From positions 62,001-126,000 of the forward strand of contig JAMYHX010000005.1 of NCBI GenBank assembly GCA_025529335.1: a DNA stretch of 64,000 nucleotides. Reading direction: 5' to 3'. The notes under the pieces are model-generated. The model did no database searches. It was not told where the DNA came from and saw nothing but the letters and a program-made list of their open reading frames with translations. Positions 46,148 to 58,102 of this stretch are shown here, piece by piece. Numbering within the stretch: position 1 is the stretch's first letter; each line of letters starts with the position of its first letter. The stretch is from Rhizopus sp. PT2906 (lineage: Eukaryota > Mucoromycota > Mucoromycetes > Mucorales > Rhizopodaceae). The position numbers and the translations under genes were made by a program.

Positions 46148-47255
46148 ATGAACGCGTGTATGTGGGCAATACTAAGTCATCATAAATTAAAGTTTATTTA
46201 TAATTCGTTCGATATGAAATTGAATGGAATTTCATTATTTGATCTTATTCATCCTGAAGAAATAACTTTGGCTAAAAAAGATCTTTGTCAATTTATAAAA
46301 TCAAAATTATTAGCAGGATCAGTGACAAGGTTATAATATCTTTTTATTGAAGAACAAGTTATTAACATAAAGTAGATGTCGACTCAGAGATTATGTAAAC
46401 AATTATTATTCATGGATCATTGTGGATATTATCATGTATGTAGCCACAGACGACTTGGCATTAGCATTCTTTCACCAAGAAAAAGGTAACAGTAGCTATG
46501 GTAACATCATCCTCAACTCATACGGACATCATAGACTCAATATGTGGAACGACATGTTCAACCACACAACGTGAATGTCTAATACAAGCATTTGAAAATC
46601 ATCCTCACCATACACAAGAAAGAATATTTCACGTTCTGGACAATCAAACACAATCGGTCATCATGTCATGGCCCGATCACTATCCCAACGAAATGAGCCT
46701 AGATGACCGTCCGGCTGTATCACCAAGCATTGTATCCTGCTTCCGTTGTGTACAGCAGCCTCCCAAGTTGACACCAAGTGGCTTATGTCTTCAGAGTTTA
46801 TGCATTGACTATGGTAGCCTATCATTCATTATCACCAAAAGGTAATTTATACAATTCATTTAGAAACAATGGCTTATATCAAGCAGATCTACGCCCAAGA
46901 TACCCAAGTTTACTACAAAGAAGCCTTCAAAATACAATCAAAAATTTATGTCTGTTGAAGACTTGGTCACTGCTACTTACAAATGTCAAAGTTGCGGTAC
47001 TCAATCTAGCCCTGAATGGAGAAGAGGCCCCAGTGGACATAAAACGTAAGTTTATTACTATCCTCATCCCCAAAACTGACTTTATATATTTATAGTTTAT
47101 GCAATGCGTGTGGTCTAAGATACTCTAGATCCATTGCTAGGCAAGAAAAGATGGCCCAACAACAACAACAACAACAACAACAAGAGAACGATGTATGCTC
47201 TCCTTTATCATTCCTTGATATGCCTCGGTTCATTTGTAAAAATTCTTTTCAATAA
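46148..47255 (+). CDS. White collar 2-like PAS/GATA transcription factor
   Basis: WC-2-type proteins pair with WC-1 blue-light photoreceptors to activate light-regulated genes. An N-terminal PAS-like region reads ISLFDLIHPEEITLAKKDLC, KLLAGSVTR and YYSWIIVDIIMYVATDDLAL; a linker follows (VVTSSSTHTDIIDSICGTTC, ERIFHVLDNQTQSVIMSWPD). A single GATA finger closes the protein: YKCQSCGTQSSPEWRRGPSG, then TLCNACGLRYSRS (Cx2C-18-Cx2C). A (CAA)n tract encodes Gln after the finger. Mucorales usually carry several WC-2 paralogues, so the exact orthologue is not assigned. The 3' end is uncertain: the model stops at 47255, but a donor at GATGTATGC could splice to about 47336. The exon junction near 46845-46880 is also inferred. 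Confidence 0.78.
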
Positions 47256-47369
47256 ATTGACATTCTGTTACACCAAAAGAAAAAATAAGGTGATTTTGAG
47301 AGCATATTCACGTGACTTGCTATTTTCCTAGTCTGTGCGTTCAAAGAAGGTAATAGACTGTCTTTTTCA

Positions 47370-48376
47370 ATGGACGGCCTTGGTAAGTAAGAAAGAAAGA
47401 AAGAAAGAAAAGGAATAAACAACTTAAGAATTATACAGTTGAATTGGCCAACAAGTCATTTAATCTCGTCCGATGTTCACCATTTTATCATTTTGATCGT
47501 GAATCCCATTCAGCCAAAACGACCAGTTTAGCCATTCATCTAGCTTCTGGTCTTCAACTATCGATCCATGGCCGAAAAGCTAAAGAGAATGCACGAGGTG
47601 AACTGATCAATCTTCGTTTTGACACATTATCTATACCCGAACTCCAGTTGAATCCGATCCGAGTCAAGATCACCTTACGATTAGCCAATGACGCCAAAGA
47701 CACTCATCACCTATTTATTCTTATTCCTGCCACCGTTGCATCCACAGAAAACGTATTCACTTATTTTCCATTGATGCTTTACCGATCCAAGACGATCATT
47801 GCGACTGAAGTACTCGAATGGTTCAAAAAGAGCTATCAATGTCAATTTGATGATCTTTTGGTTCCTGCGCCTACTTTTCATAGTATCATCAGGACATGGG
47901 TCAGTACATTGTTTGATCTGGCGCCTTTGGAAGATGAAGTTGTCAAGGGTTAGATATCTCTATTATTTATATACTTGTACTCATTCATGACTATAGTGCC
48001 CATGCGAGCTGTTCAACACTCACTTGAATTGGAATACGTGACACATCTGAAGGAACTATCGACGATCCGAGTGAAACTGAAGACGCAGGAAGTGATCAAG
48101 TTGTGTAAGAAATTGAAAAATCAGGAAGATTTCATTTTTGCCTTGCAGGATCATTTGTTTAGTATCACAAAGATAAATATGAGCGCATTGACCTTGAATG
48201 AACTGACGACGACCAATTTGGGTATACGTAGAGATGGCAAATTCAAGGTACGCATAAAGAAAATGATGAATGCATTTCGTGTGTATTGACCATGTGTATA
48301 GATGTTTGGTCATATTTCAAGAACGGACGCTGTCAAGATTATTGAAGAATTAATTGAACTAGCAAGTACAAAATAA
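47370..48376 (+). CDS. CENP-L/Iml3-like inner kinetochore protein
   Basis: CENP-L (yeast Iml3) pairs with CENP-N in the constitutive centromere-associated network. A short first exon (MDGL, ATG 47370) is spliced over an intron with an AAGA repeat to VELANKSFNLVRCSPFYHFD. Later blocks are LFILIPATVASTENVFTYFP, LMLYRSKTIIATEVLEWFKK, SYQCQFDDLLVPAPTFHSII, KINMSALTLNELTTTNLGIR and TDAVKIIEELIELAS. Order and spacing resemble vertebrate CENP-L: an LF-x-LPLF segment, an xxWFxxxFxCxF helix, and a C-terminal LTxL strand near DGKxK. Length is about 290 aa. Similarity is distant and judged by eye. Confidence 0.6.
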
Positions 48377-48916
48377 ATACTCCCCTTTTTTTACAATCAG
48401 AAATAGCAACGTCAGTAATGTTGGTAACCCATTTTGAGTGTCTCCTGTAATGTCCTATTTCACTTGTACGTATTTGTGATATCATTGATCTCTATTGTCA
48501 GCAAAGCATTTACTATCAAACGCGATATTAAAAGCATATACTCGCCTCATCACTTTGCTTATCTCAAAACTGCACAAGTAGAGTGGCAAAAAGAGCCATG
48601 ACGAGAAATGTGCTGGTTAAAATAGTCGAGAATAGGCAAAATAATGCTCATATATGCCACATTTTTTCAAAAAGAAAAGGGAGAGACATTCTATAAAAGA
48701 AAGGCAAGGAGTGTAAATTCTGCTTGGATGTAACACCAATTATCCTAGGTGCTATCAATACAGGACATCTTCAAAACTATCTGATGATATGACCTTGACA
48801 CAACTGATGTGTTGTGTACAACATTGTAACCATGGAGATCCCCTTTCCAAATAAAAATTCTGATTTATTATTATTTATATTATTTTTCTTTTATATTTAT
48901 ATATAATTTATCAATA
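48377..48916. other. 540 bp intergenic region
   Basis: No open frame or RNA gene signature is visible. The last 60 bp before 48917 are almost pure A/T (TTATTATTTATATTATTTTT...), a likely promoter for the downstream gene. Confidence 0.5.
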
Positions 48917-50004
48917 ATGAAGACTTCAAGGGAGCCAAGTCAACCCAAGGCAACCAACATTATTAGGCCGAGTTATAAACGTGGCCCTCCTTCCATCATT
49001 TCAACAGGATCATCTAATTCAGTGGCATCTCAAAGGAAACCCAGAGTGGCAGCAACAACCATTGTCGAAAAGCCAGGATTCAATATATACTCACCTCATA
49101 AAAAACAACCTAATCTGTATAATGCAAGTACAAGTACGAATAGTAGCAACAATAGCAATGTTAGCAATACTAGCAATAATAATACACTTAGACCTGTTGT
49201 TGAGATTTATAAACCACCATCATTACAAAAGATGACAAAATCATTTACTATACCTGTCATTTCAGATACTACTACTACTACTAGACCTCGTCTTGCTCGT
49301 TCTGTCTTGGGCCCTATTAATACCCCTAACAATAATAACAAAACATTCATTGAACCACAACCACAGCATACCCTATTCAACAAAGATCAGTTACTAGTGA
49401 AAGAAGAGATTAAATCATACGAGACGGATGATGACTTGGATTCGTCAGATAAAGATGTAGAAGATGATATAGAAGAAGAGGAAGAAGAGGAAGAGGAAGA
49501 AGAAGAGGACGATGAAGTCAATGAGGCAAGAACAAATAGGAAGGCAAGTGGATACCTTAAAGAGAATATGCATATACTTATTAGTCCTGTAGATAGAAGA
49601 TCTAGAATTATCATTGAAATCATTATTGGCAGTGAATTCCATGTTGGAAGAAACAGTGAAAAAACAGGCACAACAAATAGTACAACTCAAGAAGCAAACC
49701 ATGGGGACAACGGACCATGTTGATCCTATCCTTACACACGTACAACAATACACAATGAAAGAAAATAACGCAAGTGTATATTTCTATATTTATTATACAG
49801 TCTAACCTTCTTTAACAGACAACGGGTCAAGATGACGAGGATGAAGAAGATGATGAGCTATTTCAAACAATAAAGAAAATGACAAGTCAAATGATTGAAC
49901 AAGGCGAAAAATCAATTAAATATGAATATAAAATAATAGGTAGAGTCTTATCCAACTACACACCAGACGATGACGATGATGATGATGATAATGCAAGTAC
50001 ATAA
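48917..50004 (+). CDS. Uncharacterised low-complexity protein with acidic tract and coiled coil
   Basis: I do not recognise the family. Exon 1 starts MKTSREPSQPKATNIIRPSY and is rich in Ser, Asn, Thr and Pro with a Glu/Asp run around residues 185-205. A ~60 nt intron near 49545-49605 (GTGGAT...GATAG) leads into SLKSLLAVNSMLEETVKKQA and QQIVQLKKQTMGTTDHVDP, a predicted coiled coil. A third exon from 49822 has another Asp/Glu-rich stretch, then FQTIKKMTSQMIEQGEKS, and ends at 50004. If the first intron is retained, the frame stops at 49723. Mature length would be about 300 aa. Composition suggests a nuclear scaffold-type protein, which is inference only. Confidence 0.55.
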
Positions 50005-50161
50005 GAAATGAAAAGCGATACCCATTAGAATTCCACTGCTGCATACATATAAATAATCCCTTCTCTTTTTTAAAGAGAGCATGAACGCGTAAAATTTATA
50101 GGCTTAATAAATATTAACGCGCGCCCACACTTTTTTTGTGTCTCTTTTTCTTTTTTGGGCA

Positions 50162-52740
50162 ATGAGCGAGTCAAGCAAACTCCATCCCTTCTTTCAGCCA
50201 AGACGACCCAAACCTACTCATGCTGAAGAACCCATCATAGACACATCCAGACGACAAACAAGACAGACAACTCTTTTGTTGGCTCAAAAGCAGCAAGATC
50301 TAAAAGAGAAAGAATCAACCATTTCAGAAGAAAAGGTTGAAAAGAAAAAACCCTTTGTGATCACTAAACGACCTCCTGCAACAGTACCCAAGCTATTGTC
50401 TGAAGAGCCTTTGGAATCCCAATGCTCAAACCCGTTATTACGACCCTACGAACAAAGTACAGCGCTGTCCAAAGAACAAGAGTTTGACTTTTACGGACCT
50501 ATCAAAAGTAAAAAAACAGTCCGTGGTCGTTTTGATCATGAGTTTGCTCGTCTCGATCGCAGCATCTACAAGCACGCCCATTGGCCACCGATCAGACGAG
50601 ATGATGCGATCGAACTGACACGAGTACATCAAGTCACAAATGCTAATCACATCAAACAACTCATAAAATCAACACCTTGCTTTCAAAGTAAAAAGAGACA
50701 ACCAAAGCAGTCATCTTACAAGACAACCAAACAGAAAAAGATACATGGTGAGCGAGAACTCAGAGCTTGGCTCGATCGACATTATCCAGAGTGGCACACG
50801 TTTCCGTCATGCACTCGACTTGTTCGAATGATCTTGGGTCCATCCGTCAAAAGCAATCAGTCATGGATCGACAAATACAGACCCAGAACTGTTGACGGGC
50901 TCGTCGGCGCTAAACACAACCATGTCTACCTCAAGAACTGGCTGCATCAAATGAAGATAGAACCGGCCACAGCACCCTATCGTGACGAAGGTAACATCAA
51001 AAAACACACCAAGAAAAAGAAGAAAGAGATGGATGACGATCTTCTCTTGGATGGCCTGAGCTTGAACGAAAATCAGACAAACGCATTTGATCGTCTGATG
51101 AAGAAAAAAAAGGAAAATGATGATAGTAGTGATGACGACTTTGTCGTGTCGCCGGCTGCAGTCAGGAAAAAGGCAGCAAGGCAGCAACATCAGGGAGAGA
51201 CTGTGCGGTCCAATATGGTCCTCTTGGTCGGGTACCATGGGGTGGGGAAGACCGCGTTGGTCCACACGGCAGCCGAGCAAGAAGGTTATGAAATCTTTGA
51301 GATTAACTCGGGTAGTCGTCGTTCGGGCAAGGATGTCGTCTCAGCCGTGGGTGAAATGACAAAGAGCCATCTCGTTACTTTTCAGAACAATGTACCAGAA
51401 GAACCCCAAAAGAAACGAAGACTTAACCCGTTCTTATCATCAAAGGGCATGACAAACACAGCACAGGGCAAGGGACAACTATTGAATTTTGTACGCAAGT
51501 CGAACAATGGCAATAATAATAATAAAAAGTTCAACCTTAACAGATCGGCAGACGGGCCTAAGCAGAGCTTGATCTTGTTGGAAGAGGTCGATTTGCTCTT
51601 TGAAGAAGATAAGGGATTCTGGACAGCTGTGGTAGAGTTATCACAAAAGAGTAAGCGTCCGATCATCATGACGTGTAATGGTAGGCTTTGAAAAAAAAGA
51701 TGCTAAGAAAAAGTAATTCACCTTTTTCACGTAGATCCTGATCAAATTCCGTTCGAGATGCTATATCTTCAAACCGTGCTTGATATTCAGCCTCCACCGC
51801 TGGAAGAGCTCTTGCCCTATCTCTGGCTTGTGTGTTATGCTGAAGGTTATCAAATGGATCCTGCTGATTTGGTCTGTCTTACTGCCCTCATCGGACGCGA
51901 CGTGCGGCAGTTGCTACAAACTCTCGAACTCTATCGTGGTGTTCCTCATCCATTTGAGTCATATCTGTCCATTTCACCACAGATGAGCATGATTGGACTC
52001 AAATCAAGGTCTATACCTTCCAAAATAGCCGTTGACACTTACAGACTCGTGCAGTGCTTTGAATCTGTGGTACATCACAATGAAGACGAAGATATGGCAG
52101 AGAGCTCTCAAGAAAGTCTCGAAGATATCCTTGGTACGCTAAATAATGACGGCTTTATAGATGTCTGGACAGGATCAAGAGAACGTCGATTGCTGGTAAG
52201 TTTTTTAAGATACACTTTAATAAATCTAATTCCAAAAAAGGTACAAACATCAACGGATGATTCCATTATCGGGTACACTCATCTTGTCATAGACGAAGAG
52301 GAGAGTGTGTTAAACGATATTCAGATCCACGCTACTGTCCTAAACCATTTATCCAACAATACAGAGTTTAATGAAAGCCTTTGGGATGAACTGGAGGACG
52401 CTAGACAGCGAACTTATGAGGTAGACGTAGAAGCTATTGAAAAGATTTTGCCACTTCGAATGATGTATCGACACGATGTGATAATGACAGAATATATACC
52501 CGCGATTCGACTCATGCTAGATCCAGTGCGAACGGGTGTTTTAGATAGTAGGTCAAGACAGACCAGATCAAAGCGGAAACGAATTCATTTGCCCTTGGAT
52601 GATGATAGTGTAAATATATTGACAGAACCTAAAGAACTTGTAGATGAGGTAAGAAAGAATACATTTCCATAGAAGGTAATAATGATTGTTTTTTTTTTAT
52701 TTAGACTAGTCTTTTATGCGAAAAGCTTTGTCAGCAATAA
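50162..52740 (+). CDS. ELG1: Elg1/ATAD5, large subunit of the PCNA-unloading RFC-like complex
   Basis: Elg1 replaces Rfc1 in a clamp-loader variant that removes PCNA from chromatin. The likely start is MSESSKLHPFFQPRRPKPTH (ATG 50162); HPFF resembles a PCNA-interacting segment. Family signs: SWIDKYRPRTVDGLVGAKHN, Walker A GYHGVGKTALVHTAAEQEGY, EINSGSRRSGKDVVSAVGE, Walker B LILLEEVDLLFEEDKGFW and sensor PIIMTCNDPDQIP. Next come the RFC lid and collar helices (LTALIGRDVRQLLQTLELYR). Final exon after 52651 adds TSLLCEKLCQQ. Around 820 aa. The second Walker B Asp is replaced within EEVD, as in other Elg1/Rad24-type loaders. Confidence 0.88.
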
Positions 52741-53366
52741 ACCATCTTGATACATTACTTTTTTTTTTCATAATCCGCGGAACATTGGTGGTTCCTTTAT
52801 TTTTCGTGAGGATAGATTAACAAAGAAAGAGAGAGAGAGAGAAAGGTAATCTATCTTGTTTGTTATTTATATGATCATATGATTGATTAGCTTGATGATC
52901 TCCTTCCTTTTTACTATCATTTATTATCTCTTTTTGCTGCATGTGTCACTAACCTGCAACAATAAAAGAATGAATAAAAACAGTGTGCACTGTTCAAGAA
53001 AGCGGAGCTACTTTATTTGGTTAAAGGTTCTTTTTCGTGAATTTATCTATGTTCATGTTTACAAGCCCAGTGAGATTTATCCAATATGGTTAAATATTTA
53101 TCTGTTTATTTATAAAAAAAGTCAGCCAATTTATTTTTAAAAAAAAAAAAAAAAAGTGGGCTGAAGCAAACAAGAAAGAGAATGTTTCTCGGATCAATAA
53201 AGTAAATTCGGGTAGTCAATGTTTGATTATAGAAATCAAGGTAAAAAATAGAAAACGGAGCTTAAATAATCTAGTAAAAATAAATGATTGTAATATATTT
53301 TGACACACTGACAATCCTTGCTCACACATCCATGTCTTTTTTCTTCTTTTTTTTCTTTTTTCTTAA
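52741..53366. other. 626 bp intergenic region with simple repeats
   Basis: Holds a (GA)n run near 52830-52845, an A-run near 53138-53154 and a T/C-rich promoter-like tract just before 53367. I see no gene; the open frame across 52883-53140 is AT-rich and unlike any protein I know. Confidence 0.5.
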
Positions 53367-55992
53367 ATGAGTTATTCATGTTTTCATTGTAAAGAAGAAT
53401 GTGTTCGAGGTGATCCACGTCTGATTCGAGCTGTTGGTAGATTGTATCATAAAGAATGCTTTCAATGTGATGTAAGTTGTAAGAATTAGATGACTAAAAA
53501 ACTAATAGGATGATTAGTGTTGTGGAGCATCTGTTTTAGATAAATTCTATTTACTGGATGATCAACTGATATTATGTGAATTACATTACAAGACTCAACA
53601 AAAGGTCATGACAACAAAATGTCCTGGATGTACAATGACTTCTTATCATCATCATAAAGAAAAGAAATATTTTGAATACAATGGGAAACCTTATTGTCAA
53701 TATCATTATTCACTTATTAAAGGAGTTGATTGTATTGGATGTGGACAAGCTATATTTGAATCATCACAAGAAAGATGGCATACTGAATGTTATTTGATCT
53801 ATAAACATTGGCAAATTACACTTGGACGTGAAGATATGAAAGGTTATTTTTATTATTATTATTATTATTAATATTACTATTATTAATATTGTTGATGATA
53901 TATAGATTATTACAATGATAAACATCAATTCTTGTCTATTCAAAATGAATATGAACGAAAGAGATTTAAAATATGGGATACATTAAGTCAATTTGAAAAT
54001 GAATCATCCCTCATCATCAAAGATATATTGTCAGCAAAGAATGTGGCTACCTGTCAACAACTTGTACAACAAATCATAATTCTCTTTCAAGTCTTTGATT
54101 TACTCTATCTCAAGTCAGAAAAATATGATTTAGGTATATATATATATATTATAAATGTTGGTTATTAGCCCCCCTTTACTCATGTATTTTATAGCATTTC
54201 ATTTTCAAAAGTCAATACAGTTATTACTAGATCAAGTCATCTCCTTTTTTCATGTCGTCTGTCATACCAAAAATAATAATACCCAAAGCAACAATGAACA
54301 AGAATTTATCTCAAGAATGGGAAAATTGATACTTTATTACTTTAGAGATCTTGTTAGGATTAGTCTTGAAAGAGGATTACTACTGGTAAGCTTAATACAA
54401 AACAAAAATATATAATAATAACACATAAATAGGAACAAAAAGAAAAGCAGGTGATCGAACAGGTGTTGGATGCTTTTTACTTAAAACAGCCATTCATTAC
54501 ATATTCGCTTGATTATTTAAACCAGTCCGTCCGATCACTAAACGAAGGTGAGTCTATACACCCCCATTTGTGCGGCCATAAGCGTTACACTAGTATTTAA
54601 TAGGCCTAATGTCTGATAATTACAAACCTTTTCTTTCAAAGATGATGACCAGTTCAAGTGTGCCCAATGTTCAACTACAGCAGCAACAACAACAACAACA
54701 ACAAACAAGCATCAGCAGGATGGAATCGATCAAGAGAGCCTTAACGACAAGCAAAAAGCCAACAAGACCTACCATTCAGAAAGCATACAGTGTACATAAT
54801 CCTCTACACATTTCATTAACGGATCTTAGTTCAACTCCAATGATGACTTCACCTCCACCTTCTCCTATGTCAGCTGTACATTATCATCAACACATCTGGA
54901 CAATACCTCATCAACTGCCTGAATTAAATCAGATACAGGATTCGATCTTAAGGCACACGGCTGTATTGTTTATGGAATCTTTTATAGAGCACGATACATT
55001 GCAAGACTGTTATCTTGTAACCAAAAAATCACCTTCATCCCTTTGGAATAAACTCAAGCAACATATATCAAATGGTGATGTTGATCATCCTATAACCAAA
55101 CATATCATCGGTACCTCACTCTCAAACCTAAATTATGATCATCCTTGTTCACATCAAGTCCAGGTATCTTTGATGACCTCATGCTTTTCAAATAGAGCAC
55201 AGATACCCAACTTCTTGAAGGATTGTATATTATCCATGACCCAAAAGGATATTCGTACAGAAGGAATATTCAGGAAGAACGGAAACATACGCACGTTAAA
55301 AGAAATGTGTGATACAATCGATACCCAACCGGAAAAACAAGATTGGCTAGACTTTTTCAACCAACACCATATCATTCAATTAGCAGCATTCATAAAAAAG
55401 TTTTTAAGGGAACTTCCCGAGCCATTATTAACATTCAAGTTGTACAAATTGTTTATCCTTGCAAATTCAGATATCCAACATCGGGACAACATCCTGACCT
55501 ACACTCTTTGTCTACTTCCAAAGCCAAACCGGGATACATTCATGCTCCTACTTGCCTTGCTCAATTGGGTCGCAAGCCATGCAGATGACAATAAGATGGA
55601 TATTGCTAATTTGGCACGAGTCATCACACCCAACATTCTCTATTCGACAAATGATCAACTTGCGCCCAACGATACGTTGGCTGAGATTAATATCATTTCT
55701 TACATGATTGAACATTATAAACGATTCATAAAGGTAACAAAAAAAAAAGAGAGAGAGAGAGAGAGAAAGAGATAGTAATAACACATACACGTTATTTTAG
55801 GTGCCAATGGATATTTTGTCTCTCTTGGAGAATCCCAAGTTGACAGAATACGTCTTTTCAAATAATATCGACTTAACCTCAACTAAGCAATTCAACAAGC
55901 ATTTTAATCAACTTTTAAAGATCAAAAAGGAAATTATCTTTAATGATCTGACCCGGTTACCCCCTTCCCCTTCTATATCTTGTTCAAAATAA
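53367..55992 (+). CDS. LIM-domain Rho GTPase-activating protein (Rga1/Lrg1-like)
   Basis: These proteins turn off Rho-type GTPases (Cdc42 or Rho1) during polarised growth and wall synthesis. It starts MSYSCFHCKEECVRGDPRL with a first LIM domain (CFQCD, CCGASVLDKFYLLDDQLILC), then a second (CPGCTMTSYHHHKEKK, VDCIGCGQAIFESSQERWHT). A helical middle region and a polyQ tract (CAG/CAA repeat near 54676-54710) follow. The C-terminal RhoGAP domain has IPNFLKDCILSMTQKD, the arginine finger RTEGIFRKNGNIRTLKEMC, AAFIKKFLRELPEPLLTFK and MDIANLARVITPNILYS. About 770 aa. It ends only 20 bp from the convergent CCNDBP1-like gene. Confidence 0.88.
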
Positions 55993-56012
55993 CCCCATAT
56001 AATAAACATGTA

Positions 56013-57047
56013 TTACATCGATTCATATTTATTTTCACACATGGCAAACCAATCTGCATGTTCTCCTTTTGCCTCTTGTTTAGCTATTTTCACTAATGAT
56101 GTAGAATGCTCAATATATCGTTTTACTTGCTCCTTCATGTAGGCTGCATCTTCATCATAGATTTGTGACACCAACAGATCTGTCTCATCAACTAATTGAC
56201 TCGCAGCCGTATACACATCATCCAACCATGTCACAGATTCACTATTTCGCAGACAACGGCGTTCAATCTTTTGCAACACAAAGACGGCCATATCGACTAA
56301 TTTGGCACAGGACTTGGCCACCTCGAGTTCTTCTTGTCCTAACTCGGTCTCATCATCGGAACCTTCATTATCGTCGAACCCCTCCGATCTGTCCTCACCT
56401 GCAACAATTTCATGTACCTCCGTTTTTGCATCCTTCAAGGTTCCTTCGAGTTCATGCCAGGCCTGAATGACAGCTTCTTGATTGTTCTTAGGTAACTTTA
56501 CCAATTCCTTACACGAGTCCCAGATGGCGGCGGTCGGGACCATGAACGACACTTTGTGCTCTTCAGGCAAGAAATTAGAGCATAAGCTCATGACGCCCTG
56601 TATCAGTTCGTTCACTGCGAGTCGATATTGTGTCTTGTATATCTTGCCTGCAGAAACTGGAATAGTATGATAGAATCCGACGATACGGTAGACGGTGTTG
56701 CTGATTTCCTGAATCATTCGGATCGCATCGTTTGGTTTACGTGGTGGTTTACAAGAAAGTGTAAATTTGGTGGCGTCATGTGAAAGAACTTTTCCTAAAT
56801 TGACTTTATAAAACAAAAACATGAGCTACTGACATTTCCTTTTTGTTACAAGTTACCCATTGTGTCCTTGAAAGTTACTGTATTAAATTTGTCATCCGTC
56901 ACGTTTCTCTCTTCTCTTATTTCCTCTAAATACAAGTTGCACATTTTGCAACATGCTTTTAACTTTTCTAAAGTAAAGCAAACTTTTTAGATTATAAAGA
57001 CTTTATGCTTTCTTTATTGTACCTTGGAACTCTTCTTCGGTTGACAT
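56013..57047 (-). CDS. Cyclin-D1-binding protein 1 (GCIP/CCNDBP1) homologue
   Basis: CCNDBP1 proteins form a helical bundle and in animals bind cyclin D1 and bHLH factors; their role in fungi is unclear. Three exons start MSTEEEFQ (ATG 57047), continue [20 protein letters not shown] and end exon 2 with FKDTMG. A ~60 nt intron leads to [20 protein letters not shown]. Conserved helices include [80 protein letters not shown]. An acidic loop [14 protein letters not shown] lies in the middle. About 315 aa. The open frame upstream of KVLSH (FLFYKVN) is intronic. Confidence 0.8.
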
Positions 57048-57108
57048 TAGGAAAAAAAAAGACACAAACTGTGACAGGATAATTTCAAGTCACTCTTTTA
57101 TTTTTTTG

Positions 57109-58014
57109 TTACCAATTTGACAAGTAATTCCAAAACTCATCTTTTACTACATCTTTATGCTCCTTGACAACAATATCTTTTCCTTCTTTTGATAAATAAT
57201 AAATAGTGTCAATACCATTTTCTATTAAATACTGAGGTATCTTTTCATAAAATAAGCCCACATCTTTTGGACCATGACAGTCATCTGATAAGGTAAACTT
57301 GCCCCCTTTTTGTTTGATCAACTTGATGATGTCTCTTTGTGGGTAAGCATCTGTCAACTTCTTTTTCCAAGATCTTGAATTTATTTCAAATAGACCACCA
57401 TAGCCAATGATGAAATCGACATTACGAACGATACGCTCCCAAACAGTAGGTGTAAGCAGCACTTGATCTGCCAAAGAAGGATCAGCAAAGATCCTGATCA
57501 GATCAAAATGACCAACGACCTGAGGCTGAACTGCCTGAAGCATGGCCCATTGCTCATCAAAATATCGCACGAAGAGATCAACAAGGTTTCCATTGACCTC
57601 TGTTAAAGCTTTCTGGTACAACTCTGGTGAGAAATCAATAGGTACTGTGTTGACATGATGAAGTGATCCAACTACATAATCCACCTCGTCCTTCAATCGG
57701 GCGACATAGTTGCAATAGTCATGATGGATATACTCAATCTCTACTCCTATCAAAAGCGATATCTGATCCTTGTATAAGTCTCTTAGGCGTTTTGCTTCTA
57801 CATAAAAGTCCTTGAAAGTCTGTTTGAGCGTTTCTGGCGTGCAGTTGGCCTCTATTTCTTCTGGGTAAAGCTCAGATTCTGCGTATCTGGGCATATGTTC
57901 CGTCAGACCATAGACGCGAAATTTTTTTCGAATAGCTTCCTTCACTACGTCTTCCAAGAGACCATGGCCATGATGACAGAATTGTCCTGAATGGCTATGA
58001 AATGAATATGGCAT
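57109..58014 (-). CDS. HIS2: Histidinol-phosphatase (PHP family, His2)
   Basis: His2 removes phosphate from histidinol phosphate in histidine synthesis. The gene is intronless, 301 aa. PHP metal-binding motifs are in order: MPYSFHSHSGQFCHHGHG at the start, GLTEHMPRY, LLIGVEIEYIHHDYC, DYVVGSLHHVNTVPIDF, VVGHFDLIRIFADPSL, IIGYGGLFEINSRSWKKK and FTLSDDCHGPKDVGL. It lies in tandem after CCNDBP1 and is divergent from the ELM1-family gene with only 88 bp between starts. No Gcn4-type site is visible in that short spacer. Confidence 0.95.
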   Translation of the reverse strand: MPYSFHSHSGQFCHHGHGLLEDVVKEAIRKKFRVYGLTEHMPRYAESELYPEEIEANCTPETLKQTFKDFYVEAKRLRDLYKDQISLLIGVEIEYIHHDYCNYVARLKDEVDYVVGSLHHVNTVPIDFSPELYQKALTEVNGNLVDLFVRYFDEQWAMLQAVQPQVVGHFDLIRIFADPSLADQVLLTPTVWERIVRNVDFIIGYGGLFEINSRSWKKKLTDAYPQRDIIKLIKQKGGKFTLSDDCHGPKDVGLFYEKIPQYLIENGIDTIYYLSKEGKDIVVKEHKDVVKDEFWNYLSNW

Positions 58015-58102
58015 TTCCCAAAAAGAAAGAGAGAAAAAGAAGAAACAGAATTTCTTACCCCGTCACTTTTTTTTTCTCTCTCTCTATTTGCTTGCATATA
58101 AA

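Noticed and set aside
52883..53140. Plus-strand 85-residue frame between ELG1 and the LIM-RhoGAP
   Set aside because: AT-driven composition, no splice context and no recognisable motif.
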